Source of the DNA: an uncultured Clostridia bacterium | GTDB taxonomy: Bacteria; Bacillota_A; Clostridia; TANB77; CAG-508 | Assembly (NCBI GenBank): GCA_947369305.1 | Contig: CANBLA010000040.1 | Coordinates: 1 to 7,922 of the forward strand | DNA length: 7,922 nucleotides | Direction: 5' to 3' | In this document: piece by piece, positions 1 through 6,447 of the stretch | Layout of the letters: the number at the start of each line of letters is the position of its first letter | How positions within the stretch are numbered: the stretch's first letter is position 1 | Program-made: the position numbers and the translations under genes | Notes under the pieces: generated by a model | The model's database searches: none | What the model was told of the DNA's origin: nothing | What the model saw: the letters and a program-made list of their open reading frames with translations, nothing else

Positions 1-45
1 GATAGGTGCCAGTGACTGGAGTTCAGACGTGTGCTCTTCCGATCT
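1..45 (+). other. Illumina TruSeq adapter and index (assembly contamination)
   Basis: Bases 12-45 match the 34-nt Illumina TruSeq Read-2/index adapter, from GTGACTGGAG to CTCTTCCGATCT. The preceding GAT (1-3) fits the end of the P7 primer and the 8 bases AGGTGCCA (4-11) fit a sample index. Genomic sequence starts at base 46. These bases are a library artefact that was left on the contig end. The GTG at 31, which would otherwise open a reading frame into the first gene, is adapter sequence, so the five residues it would encode (MLFRS) are not part of any protein. Confidence 0.97.
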
Positions 46-1566
46 CAAAATGGAATTTCTGAGTTAACAGAAGATATGTATTCTTGGCATGAATTGCCAT
101 ATACATATCCTCATTGGTTATATGATTTAGGAATTTACTTGATTTATCATATGGCAGGACAACCTGCAATTTATGTCTCAACGATTGTATTGGTTGCTAT
201 TTTAGGTTGGACTATTTATTGGTCAAGTAGCAAACTTTCAAAAAATAAGCCGATATCGTTTGTATTTACTATTCTTGCAATGTATTTATTAAAGCCATAT
301 TTAGCAGCAAGAGCGCAACTTATAACTTTTATTTTATTTTCGTTAACCGTATATTACATTGAAATGTTTTTAGAAACACATAAAAAAAGATATGTAATTC
401 CATTATTTATCATACCAATTTTAATTGCAAATTTACATTGCGCAGTTTTTCCATTTTATTTTGTACTTTTTTTACCATATATTGTAGAATATTTATGGAT
501 AACCATTATCGATTGGGATTTGGATTATAGAGGCATTGGGTTAATGTTAAAAATTATAACTAAACTTCCAGTCAAGCAGACTTTCAAAGAAAAATGCGAA
601 ATGAAATTACAAAGAGTTCCAGTTGTTATAGAAAGTAAAAGAGCAAAAAGAGAAAGAAGAAGACAAAATCCTTATAAAATTAAAGTAAAAAAAGACCCAT
701 TTGTTAAATGGTTAATTGTAATTGCAATCATAGCTGGATTTACAGGATTTCTCAATCCAGCAGGAATAGGAGCTTACACGTATACGTATAAAATTTATCA
801 AGGTAACACGACCGATTCAATTAATGAGCATTTACCAGTTACATTAATTGATAGTAAAGAATTTTTGTGTGCATTGTGCTTATTTGTTGCAATTTTGATT
901 TTTACAGATACGAAAATAAAATTATCCGATTTGTTTATGTTAGGAGGATTAGTGTTACTTGCCTTAATATCAAGACGTCAAATTTCAATGTTTGCAATAT
1001 TTTGTTGTCCAATTCTTGTAAAATTAATTGCTAACATGTTTGAAAAATATGATAAAAATACATGTTACAAATTATTTAAATTTACTACTTCTGCTCTTGG
1101 TATAGTCATTATATTATTAACATTTTCAATTTACACAGTAGACAAATTGAAAGACAAGAAAAGAAGGAATACGCAATATATTGATGAAAGTACCTATCCT
1201 GTTCAAGCATCAGATTGGATGCTTAAAAATCTGGATGTACAAAACATGAAACTTTACAACGAATACAACTATGGAAGTTATCTATTATTTAGAGGAATTC
1301 CAGTATTTATTGATTCTAGATGTGATTTATATTCGCCTGAATTTAACGAAGACAAAGAAAAAAATATCGAAGGACGAGACATATTTTCAGATGCTTTAAG
1401 TATTGCAGGAGTTTCTGTCAATTATAATGAGAAATTTGAAGAATATGGAGTAACACATATAATTTCCTATTCAAATTCTAAACTTGTCATGTTACTAAAA
1501 GAAAATAATGCCTACAAGAGTATTTACGAAGATAACTATTTTACAATATTTGAAAGGTTAAATTAA
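46..1566 (+). CDS. Polytopic membrane protein, GT-C glycosyltransferase-like, 5' truncated
   Basis: This is an open frame of 506 codons whose N-terminus is lost at the contig edge. Residues are counted from base 46. There are many hydrophobic segments (about 31-60, 68-110, 115-150, 222-245, 270-290, 295-330 and 345-365), a very basic loop at about 195-218, and a C-terminal soluble domain of about 140 residues. Visible landmarks are YPHWLYD (21-27), ARAQL (88-92), NLH (129-131), NPAG (237-240), SRRQ (309-312), and near the C-terminus NEYNYGSYLLF followed by VFIDSRCDLY (405-429). Similar landmarks occur in large bacterial membrane proteins that resemble GT-C (PMT/ArnT-like) lipid-linked sugar transferases, in which the C-terminal domain is usually outside the membrane. 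Function is inferred from this resemblance only, and no donor or acceptor can be named. The stop codon abuts the lspA start, which suggests co-transcription and perhaps translational coupling. Confidence 0.72.
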   Translation, partial: QNGISELTEDMYSWHELPYTYPHWLYDLGIYLIYHMAGQPAIYVSTIVLVAILGWTIYWSSSKLSKNKPISFVFTILAMYLLKPYLAARAQLITFILFSLTVYYIEMFLETHKKRYVIPLFIIPILIANLHCAVFPFYFVLFLPYIVEYLWITIIDWDLDYRGIGLMLKIITKLPVKQTFKEKCEMKLQRVPVVIESKRAKRERRRQNPYKIKVKKDPFVKWLIVIAIIAGFTGFLNPAGIGAYTYTYKIYQGNTTDSINEHLPVTLIDSKEFLCALCLFVAILIFTDTKIKLSDLFMLGGLVLLALISRRQISMFAIFCCPILVKLIANMFEKYDKNTCYKLFKFTTSALGIVIILLTFSIYTVDKLKDKKRRNTQYIDESTYPVQASDWMLKNLDVQNMKLYNEYNYGSYLLFRGIPVFIDSRCDLYSPEFNEDKEKNIEGRDIFSDALSIAGVSVNYNEKFEEYGVTHIISYSNSKLVMLLKENNAYKSIYEDNYFTIFERLN

Positions 1567-2043
1567 ATGAAAAAAAACAAAATTTTAAAATTAATGTTAA
1601 TTATTACAACCATACTCATATTGACTGACCAAATCACCAAAACGTTAGTAAAACAGAATTACCAAGAGCCAATTGGAAATGAAATTTTCTCTTTTACATT
1701 TATTGAAAATACGGGAATGGCATTTGGATTTAACAATGGAAATACCAAAAATATAATATTAACATCATTGATATTACTTATTATTATAAATTTTATACGA
1801 AATCAAAAAGACAGAATAGACACCAAAACAGCAGTTGCCATTAGTTTTGTTTTAGCTGGTGGGGTAAGCAATTTAATTGACCGAATTATACAAGGTGGCA
1901 TTATCGATTTTATAAAAATCAAAAACTTTGCAATTTTTAATTTGGCAGATTGTTATATTGTAATTGGTTGGGTGTTATTAATTATCTTTTTAATCAAATT
2001 TAATCATGAAATAGTAGGAGGAAAAAATTGCGAAAAATCGTAA
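1567..2043 (+). CDS. lspA: Lipoprotein signal peptidase II (prolipoprotein peptidase)
   Basis: This inner-membrane aspartyl protease removes the signal peptide from diacylglyceryl-modified prolipoproteins, the step after Lgt. At 158 residues it has the usual family length, with four hydrophobic segments (about 6-22, 62-78, 89-103 and 122-144). The conserved blocks are all present: DQITK with Asp21, ENTGMAFGF (47-55), GGVSNLIDR with Asn102 and Asp105, and FNLAD with Asn125, Ala127 and Asp128. Asp105 and Asp128 align with the catalytic aspartate pair known for the family (Asp102 and Asp129 in Bacillus subtilis). The ATG follows the upstream stop with no gap, and GAAAGG at 1552-1557 is a modest ribosome site. 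The 3' end overlaps the next gene by 16 bases. No key residue is missing. The Met in NTGMAFG, where many members have Ala, looks like a tolerated variant. Confidence 0.97.
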   Translation: MKKNKILKLMLIITTILILTDQITKTLVKQNYQEPIGNEIFSFTFIENTGMAFGFNNGNTKNIILTSLILLIIINFIRNQKDRIDTKTAVAISFVLAGGVSNLIDRIIQGGIIDFIKIKNFAIFNLADCYIVIGWVLLIIFLIKFNHEIVGGKNCEKS

Positions 2044-2789
2044 AAATATTAGGTGTAAAAATTGATAATATAACCTTAAACGAAGCAGGAGAAATCACAA
2101 AAGACTTAATTGAAAATAGCCATAAAACTTGTAAATTAATTGTAGCGCCCAATGTAGAATTTATTATGAAAGCACAAAAAGATAAGCAGTTTTTTACGAT
2201 ATTAAACTCTGCTAAATTAGCTACTCCAGACAGCATTGGAATTGAAATTGCAGCTAAAATTCAAAAAAATCCTTTAAAACAGCGTATTCCGGGACAAGCA
2301 TATTTTCGAAAAATACTTGAAATTGGACAACAACAAGGTTGGACATTTTATTTTTTGGGAGGCAAAGGAAATACTGTAGAAAGAGCAATTGAGAATGTGA
2401 AAAAACAATATCCAAAGGTCAATATTGTGGGATTTCACCAAGGCTTTTTAGAAAACTCAGAAGAAAAAGAAGTCATCAAAGAAATCAATCGCTTAGAACC
2501 CAATGTCTTATTTGTCGCAATGGGAGCACCGATGCAAGAAAAATGGATTGATACACACAAAAATGAATTAAAAGTTGATGTGGCTGCTGGACAAGGCGGA
2601 ACCTTTGATTACGAAGCTGGAAATATCCGCAGAGCGCCAAAATGGATGCAAAAATGTGGTATTGAATGGCTATGGAGATTAATTTTGCAACCAACTAGAA
2701 TTCGAAGAATGGTTGTTTTACCAATTTATTTAATTAAAATTATTTTTACAAAAGACAGCACAAAAGGAAAATGGAATGAAAAGGAATAA
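2028..2789 (+). CDS. WecG/TagA/CpsF family (GT26) glycosyltransferase
   Basis: This family transfers a sugar from a UDP-sugar, ManNAc in TagA and ManNAcA in WecG, to an undecaprenyl-linked acceptor for teichoic acid or exopolysaccharide synthesis. At 253 residues it has a typical length. It shows VAPNVEFI (39-46), ATPDSIGIE with Asp68 at the position of the proposed catalytic Asp of TagA, IPGQAYF (87-93), FYFLGGKG (107-114), the GAPMQEKW block (166-173), GQGGTFDYEAG (188-198), RRAPKWM (201-207) and the C-terminal EWLWRLILQPTRIRR segment (213-227), which in TagA-like enzymes helps membrane association. The start is TTG, chosen because a perfect AGGAGG at 2016-2021 lies 6 bases upstream; no in-frame ATG lies close to this site. 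The gene overlaps lspA by 16 bases. The donor sugar cannot be read from the sequence. Family assignment is firm, and the tagA name is not certain. Confidence 0.93.
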   Translation: MRKIVKILGVKIDNITLNEAGEITKDLIENSHKTCKLIVAPNVEFIMKAQKDKQFFTILNSAKLATPDSIGIEIAAKIQKNPLKQRIPGQAYFRKILEIGQQQGWTFYFLGGKGNTVERAIENVKKQYPKVNIVGFHQGFLENSEEKEVIKEINRLEPNVLFVAMGAPMQEKWIDTHKNELKVDVAAGQGGTFDYEAGNIRRAPKWMQKCGIEWLWRLILQPTRIRRMVVLPIYLIKIIFTKDSTKGKWNEKE

Positions 2790-2792
2790 AAA

Positions 2793-3716
2793 ATGAGTGA
2801 AAAAAAATATTTAATTGATTTAGAATTAGCAGGAATGAGACTTGACAAAGCAATTGCGATCAAAGAGAAGGAATTTTCAAGAGCTAATATTCAAAGATTA
2901 ATAGAGGAAGAAAAGATTTTAGTCAATGGAACAAAGACAAAAGTCTCTTACAAAACCAATTTAAATGATGAAATAACGATTTTTGAAAGCAAACCAAAAG
3001 ACATTGAATTAAAAGCAGAAAATATTCCACTCGATATTGTGTATGAAGATAACGATATTTTAGTTGTGAATAAGCAAAAAGGGTTAGTGGTTCATCCCGG
3101 AAATGGAAATCCAAATGGAACTTTAGTAAATGCAATAATGGCGCATTGTAAAGATAGCCTTTCAGGTATTGGCGGGGAGATTAGACCCGGTATCGTGCAC
3201 CGAATTGATAAAGATACATCCGGTTTACTAATTGTTGCCAAAAATGACAAATCTCATATCAATGTTAGTGAGCAAATTAAAAATCATGAAGTGAAGAAAA
3301 CATATATTGCTTTAGTAAGAGGGCGTATGAAAGAAAATAAAGCGACCATTGATATGCCAATTGCACGTAGTGACAAAGAAAGAACAAAAATGGCAGTATC
3401 TAAAAGAGGTAAAAAAGCGATTACACATATTACAGTTATGCAGAAGTTTGAAGGATTTACATTACTACAGGTTGTAATTGAAACAGGGAGAACACATCAA
3501 ATTAGAGTTCATTTGGCAGAAATTGGCTATCCAATTGTGGGAGATTATGTGTATTCAAATGGAAAGAATCCATTTGAAGTGGAGGGGCAGATGTTACATA
3601 GTAGTCGATTAGAATTTGTTCACCCAATCACAGGAAAAGAAATAAAATTAGAAGCTCCATTACCTCAATATTTTCTCAAGATTCTAACCCAATTACAAGA
3701 AAAAAATAAAGATTAG
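2793..3716 (+). CDS. rluD: RluA-family 23S rRNA pseudouridine synthase, RluD type
   Basis: The enzyme isomerises uridine to pseudouridine in 23S rRNA; RluD proper modifies the helix 69 loop. It has 307 residues. An S4-type RNA-binding domain lies at about 14-75 (RLDKAIA, then ANIQRLIEEEKILVNG). The RluA catalytic domain follows at about 82-290. Diagnostic blocks are ILVVNKQKGLVVHPG (89-103), the catalytic HRIDKDTSGLLI motif (136-147) with Asp139 as the expected nucleophile, the KTYIALVRG block (169-177), and GRTHQIRVHLAEIGYPIVGD (232-251). AAGGA at 2781-2785 sits 7 bases before the ATG, and the upstream stop is only 3 bases away. An lspA-rluD arrangement is common in Firmicutes; here the GT26 gene stands between them. 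The S4 domain and motif spacing favour RluD over RluA or RluC, but target specificity is inferred. Confidence 0.94.
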   Translation: MSEKKYLIDLELAGMRLDKAIAIKEKEFSRANIQRLIEEEKILVNGTKTKVSYKTNLNDEITIFESKPKDIELKAENIPLDIVYEDNDILVVNKQKGLVVHPGNGNPNGTLVNAIMAHCKDSLSGIGGEIRPGIVHRIDKDTSGLLIVAKNDKSHINVSEQIKNHEVKKTYIALVRGRMKENKATIDMPIARSDKERTKMAVSKRGKKAITHITVMQKFEGFTLLQVVIETGRTHQIRVHLAEIGYPIVGDYVYSNGKNPFEVEGQMLHSSRLEFVHPITGKEIKLEAPLPQYFLKILTQLQEKNKD

Positions 3717-3748
3717 AAATTTTTTCTTAATTACTTCCGATAAAACCG

Positions 3749-3777
3749 TTGAATAAAAAAAAATCATATGATATAGT
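3749..3777 (+). promoter_or_regulatory. Predicted sigma-A promoter for the rluB-S1-winged helix operon
   Basis: TTGAAT (3749-3754) and TATAGT (3772-3777) are separated by exactly 17 bases. A TG at 3769-3770 gives an extended -10 (TGATATAGT). Transcription would begin near 3784, leaving a short leader before the ribosome site AAAGGA (3794-3799) and the ATG at 3806. This lies in the first gap of meaningful size after the tight run ending at 3716. It also argues that the in-frame TTG at 3749 is a -35 element and not a start codon. Confidence 0.65.
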
Positions 3778-3805
3778 AATAAAAAAGTGGAGCAAAGGAA
3801 AGAAA

Positions 3806-4525
3806 ATGGAACCAATTAGATTACAAAAATTTCTAGCCTCAAATGGAATTGCCTCTAGACGAAGATGCGAAGAATTAATTACACAAGGAAAAGTAAAAGT
3901 AAATGGAAAAATTGTAACAGAACTTGGGACAAAGATAAATCCAGATATGGATGAAGTTATTTATAATGGAAAAAAAATAGAAAATAAAACAAATAACTTT
4001 GTATACATTTTATTAAACAAACCAATTGGAGTTATCACAACTGCTAAGGATCAATTTGGTAGAGAAAGTGTTTTAGATTTAGTCAAAGTGTCTGAAAGGA
4101 TTGTTCCAGTAGGACGTTTGGATATGTACACATCGGGTGCATTAATTCTCACAAACGATGGAGAGTTTGTTTATCAATTAACACATCCTAAACATGAAAT
4201 TACCAAGACATACAATGCAACTGTTGCTGGAAAAGTCACAAAGGAAGAAGTAGAAATCTTGAGAAATGGCGTAGAAATTGAAGATTATGTAACACGACCA
4301 GCAAAGGTAAGAATTCTCAAAATTGAAGAAGAAAAAAACATTTCCAGACTAGAAATTACCATTCATGAAGGTAAAAATAGACAAATCAGAAAAATGTGTG
4401 AAGCAATTGGAAAAAAAGTTATTGCTCTACACCGCAGTAAAATTGGTGATTTACAGGTCAAAGATTTGAAACTAGGAACTTGGCGCTATTTAAAAAAATT
4501 AGAAATACAAAAATTGATAAAATAA
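3806..4525 (+). CDS. rluB: RsuA/RluB-family 23S rRNA pseudouridine synthase
   Basis: This is a pseudouridine synthase of the RsuA/RluB/RluE/RluF branch; RluB-type enzymes modify 23S rRNA near the peptidyl transferase centre. With the start used here it has 239 residues. An S4 domain opens the protein (IRLQKFLASNGIASRRRCEE, about 4-23, then the GKVKVNGK block). The catalytic domain carries LLNKPIGVITT (69-79), VPVGRLDMYTSGALILTNDG (100-119) with Asp106 as the expected catalytic residue, KTYNATVAG (134-142), and EGKNRQIRKMCEAIG (188-202). The ATG at 3806 is chosen because AAAGGA lies 6 bases upstream and the S4 domain begins right after it. A longer frame from TTG 3749 would add 19 residues with no family counterpart and would start on the promoter -35. 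Length and motifs fit RluB of Firmicutes, but RsuA cannot be fully excluded. Confidence 0.92.
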   Translation: MEPIRLQKFLASNGIASRRRCEELITQGKVKVNGKIVTELGTKINPDMDEVIYNGKKIENKTNNFVYILLNKPIGVITTAKDQFGRESVLDLVKVSERIVPVGRLDMYTSGALILTNDGEFVYQLTHPKHEITKTYNATVAGKVTKEEVEILRNGVEIEDYVTRPAKVRILKIEEEKNISRLEITIHEGKNRQIRKMCEAIGKKVIALHRSKIGDLQVKDLKLGTWRYLKKLEIQKLIK

Positions 4526-4552
4526 AAAGTCAAACACAGAAGAGGAGAAAAA

Positions 4553-5356
4553 ATGGAATATCAAAAATTTATTCCAGAAGGTTGGAATAATACAAAAGAA
4601 AATTTTAATTTATCCGATTTGCAAATTGCCAAACAGAATGGAACCGTTATGCAAGGATTTGCAGAAAAATGTGACGAAAATTTCAATTTGCACATCTATT
4701 TAGGAAAAGACATTACTGGTGTCATACCCAGAAATGAAATGGATGCCATAAATAATGACGATTTTGGGATGACAAGACAAAGCATTTGTAAGAATAAAGT
4801 AGGTCAATTTGTCCAATTTAAAGTCAAAGAAATTTTTGACGAAAATCGTTTATTATTATCTCGAAAAGAAGCTGGAAAAGAAGCTTTAAATTGGGTAAAA
4901 AATGAGTTAGAATCAGGTATGATCGTAAGTGGAATTGTCAAAAACATTCGAAGATTTGGAGCTTTTGTTGACATTGGAGGAGGCATTACAGGATTGTTAC
5001 ATATTGAAGATATTTCTGTTTCTAGAATAAAGTCTCCAGAAGAACGTTTTTTTGTTGGACAAAAAATAAAAGTTATGATAAAATCAATTGACAAAGAAAA
5101 TAATAGAATTGTGTTGTCATATAAAGAACTTTTGGGAAATTGGGAAGATAATATCCAAGATTACCAAGAAAAAATGATTGTAGATGGCACCGTAAAAGAA
5201 GCTGATCAATACAAAAATGGTCTTTTTATCGAGTTAAAACCAAATCTGGTAGGGCTCGCTGAATATAAAGATGGTTTTCGATATGGGCAAAAAGTAAAAG
5301 TGTATATCAAAAAAATCATCAAAGATAAAAAGAAAATAAAATTATTAATAGTCTAA
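4553..5356 (+). CDS. S1-domain RNA-binding protein (RpsA-like, short)
   Basis: This cytosolic protein of 267 residues has three S1/OB-fold-like units and no other domain. The first, about 28-105, is divergent (NGTVMQGFAEKC, then GVIPRNEMD and ENRLLLSRKEA). The second, about 121-190, is the canonical one: SGMIVSGIVKNIRRFGAFVD, then GITGLLHIEDIS, VGQKIKVMIKSID and NRIVLSYKE. The third, about 207-267, is partly degenerate (IVDGTVKEADQYKNGLFIEL, then GQKVKVYIKKI). Full ribosomal protein S1 has four to six such repeats, so this is a short paralogue type that is widespread in Firmicutes. Its partner is unknown; likely roles are in mRNA or rRNA handling. AGAGGAG (4541-4547) lies 5 bases before the ATG. 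The gap from the rluB stop is 27 bases with no promoter or terminator visible, so it is probably in the rluB transcript, next to another ribosome-related gene. Confidence 0.88.
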   Translation: MEYQKFIPEGWNNTKENFNLSDLQIAKQNGTVMQGFAEKCDENFNLHIYLGKDITGVIPRNEMDAINNDDFGMTRQSICKNKVGQFVQFKVKEIFDENRLLLSRKEAGKEALNWVKNELESGMIVSGIVKNIRRFGAFVDIGGGITGLLHIEDISVSRIKSPEERFFVGQKIKVMIKSIDKENNRIVLSYKELLGNWEDNIQDYQEKMIVDGTVKEADQYKNGLFIELKPNLVGLAEYKDGFRYGQKVKVYIKKIIKDKKKIKLLIV

Positions 5357-5372
5357 AGGAGGCGTGATTTTT

Positions 5373-6308
5373 ATGGTAGATGATGAAAATATTAAAACTA
5401 CCATTTCTCCATTCGCAATTCGAGAAGGAGAAATCAAAAAATTTGATGGAAAAGATGGTTATGTTTCCATAAGTCAAATTGTACACAAAATTAATTTAGG
5501 ACACATTAATGACATTCATTTTGAAATCCTTGATTTAGTAAATGAATTTGAATTTATGACGTCCAGACAAATTTATTTCATGTTGCTTGCAAAAGGAGTT
5601 GAGATCAAATCTCAAGACAAATTAAACATCAAATTAGAGCAAATGATAAAATCTAAAATATTAACCAGATATTTTTTCATGTCAGAAGAAGGAAAAGGTA
5701 TTTACAGAGTATATTGCCTAGAGAAGATGGGAAAATATTTACTAAATTCTAAAGAAGCAGAATGTAAATGGCAACCAACCGACAACACGAAACCAGTTCC
5801 AATGATTAAGAAAAGATTAGCTGGAAATCAAGTCATTATTGCTTATTTAAGAAAAGCGAAAAATTTTGATAGTTATAAAGTAAAACCGCAAATTACAGCT
5901 AAAATGGCTGGAAAAACAATTAAAACACATGCAGAAGTTAAAATTACAAAAGCGAGTAAATCCATCAGTTTACTTTTTGAAGTTGTTAGAAGAGAATTGG
6001 GATGGGAAGAAAAATTTGTAGATAGAATGCGTTTATTTAAAGATTTCTATGACAACTTTGTACCATTTGATTCAGGATTTGAAATAATGCCACAACTGAT
6101 TTTGACTTGTGAAGATGATAAACATATGGTAGAAACTCTAAAACAAATTATAGCCAATAATGTAATGCCAGAAAAAGTTAAAATTTATTTTACAACAGAT
6201 TTAAAACAAAATTCCACAACATTAGATAAATCATTTATTGAATTTGTAAAAGACAAAGAAACAGGTAAATTCAAGGCAAACAATGTTGAAATTAAGTTAC
6301 TAGGATAA
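5373..6308 (+). CDS. Winged-helix protein, replication-relaxation-like architecture
   Basis: This is a soluble protein of 311 residues that I cannot name. Residues about 45-122 look like a winged helix (HFEILDLVNEFEFMTSRQIY, then the LEQMIKSKILTRYFF helix and a YRVYCLEKMGKYLL wing). A second domain, about 150-265, contains HAEVKI (186-191), LLFEVVRRELGW (200-211), a helix ending FKDFYDNF (222-229) and a strand PQLILTCED (240-248). This order, a winged helix and then an E-V-x-R strand followed by a helix and a Y-x-x-F block, resembles replication-relaxation proteins, which combine a winged helix with a PD-(D/E)xK-like fold. That is a resemblance by eye; a DNA-binding role is inferred. The start is the ATG at 5373, 10 bases after AGGAGG (5357-5362). 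An in-frame GTG at 5364 is only 1 base from the ribosome site and is unsuitable. The gap to the S1 gene is 16 bases, so it is probably last in that operon, before the terminator. Confidence 0.7.
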   Translation: MVDDENIKTTISPFAIREGEIKKFDGKDGYVSISQIVHKINLGHINDIHFEILDLVNEFEFMTSRQIYFMLLAKGVEIKSQDKLNIKLEQMIKSKILTRYFFMSEEGKGIYRVYCLEKMGKYLLNSKEAECKWQPTDNTKPVPMIKKRLAGNQVIIAYLRKAKNFDSYKVKPQITAKMAGKTIKTHAEVKITKASKSISLLFEVVRRELGWEEKFVDRMRLFKDFYDNFVPFDSGFEIMPQLILTCEDDKHMVETLKQIIANNVMPEKVKIYFTTDLKQNSTTLDKSFIEFVKDKETGKFKANNVEIKLLG

Positions 6309-6328
6309 TTTAATAAACCGAAAAATAG

Positions 6329-6382
6329 AAAAGAGGAGGAACGATAAAATGTGTAAAAAATCCCTTCTCTTTTTTATTTTTT
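6329..6382 (+). terminator. Rho-independent terminator of the rluB operon
   Basis: AAAAGAGGAGG (6329-6339) pairs with CCTTCTCTTTT (6363-6373) to form an 11-bp stem with one G-U pair. The loop of 23 bases is A-rich. The stem is followed by TT, A and six T (6374-6382). It lies 20 bases after the stop of the winged-helix gene and ahead of the promoter of the WYL regulator. The loop is longer than usual, which lowers certainty. Confidence 0.68.
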
Positions 6383-6402
6383 CGTCATACATTGAAACAT
6401 GA
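6349..6402 (+). CDS. Possible 17-residue leader or mini-ORF inside the terminator
   Basis: The ATG at 6349 has a perfect AGGAGG (6334-6339) 9 bases upstream and reads 17 codons, MCKKSLLFFIFSSYIET, to TGA at 6400-6402. The peptide is short, with a hydrophobic middle. Its ribosome site forms the left arm of the terminator stem, its start lies in the loop, and its codons 5-12 cover the right arm and the T-run. It may be a chance product of a purine-rich stem, a relic of a former gene start, or a translated leader. Nothing in the sequence proves translation. Confidence 0.15.
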   Translation: MCKKSLLFFIFSSYIET

Positions 6403-6421
6403 CATTTAGATGTCATATTTT
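6392..6421 (+). promoter_or_regulatory. Predicted promoter of the WYL regulator gene
   Basis: TTGAAA (6392-6397) is followed after 18 bases by TATTTT (6416-6421), or after 17 bases by ATATTT. The 18-bp palindrome of operator site 1 fills the spacer almost exactly, so a bound protein would block RNA polymerase. The -35 is good and the -10 is weak. Confidence 0.5.
6395..6420. promoter_or_regulatory. Operator site 1 (palindrome upstream of the WYL regulator)
   Basis: The core ATGACAT (6399-6405), TTAG (6406-6409), ATGTCAT (6410-6416) is a perfect 7-bp inverted repeat. The outer AAAC on the left and ATTT on the right extend it to 11-bp arms with a single mismatch (C6398 against A6417). It is not followed by a T-run and has few G-C pairs, so it is not a terminator. 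The same element occurs at 7337-7362 and 7847-7878. It most likely binds the HTH/WYL protein encoded just downstream, giving autoregulation; this is inferred from position and repetition. Confidence 0.8.
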
Positions 6422-6447
6422 AAAATAAAATAATGTAGGGTGAAAAA

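Noticed and set aside
31..45. GTG start codon in frame with the first membrane protein
   Set aside because: These bases belong to the sequencing adapter, so the true N-terminus is missing from the window.
2000..2236. Minus-strand reading frame of 78 codons, with similar ones at 2485-2694, 2923-3135 and 4804-5094
   Set aside because: All lie opposite strongly supported genes, have no recognisable motif, and are explained as antisense shadows.
3697..3728. A 9-bp hairpin (AAGAAAAAA with TTTTTTCTT) at the end of rluD, as a terminator
   Set aside because: It has only one G-C pair, a 14-base loop, and the T-run is itself the stem arm, so it is unlikely to be stable or to act as a Rho-independent terminator.
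5364..5366. GTG as the start of the winged-helix gene
   Set aside because: It lies one base after AGGAGG, too close for initiation, while ATG 5373 has workable spacing.
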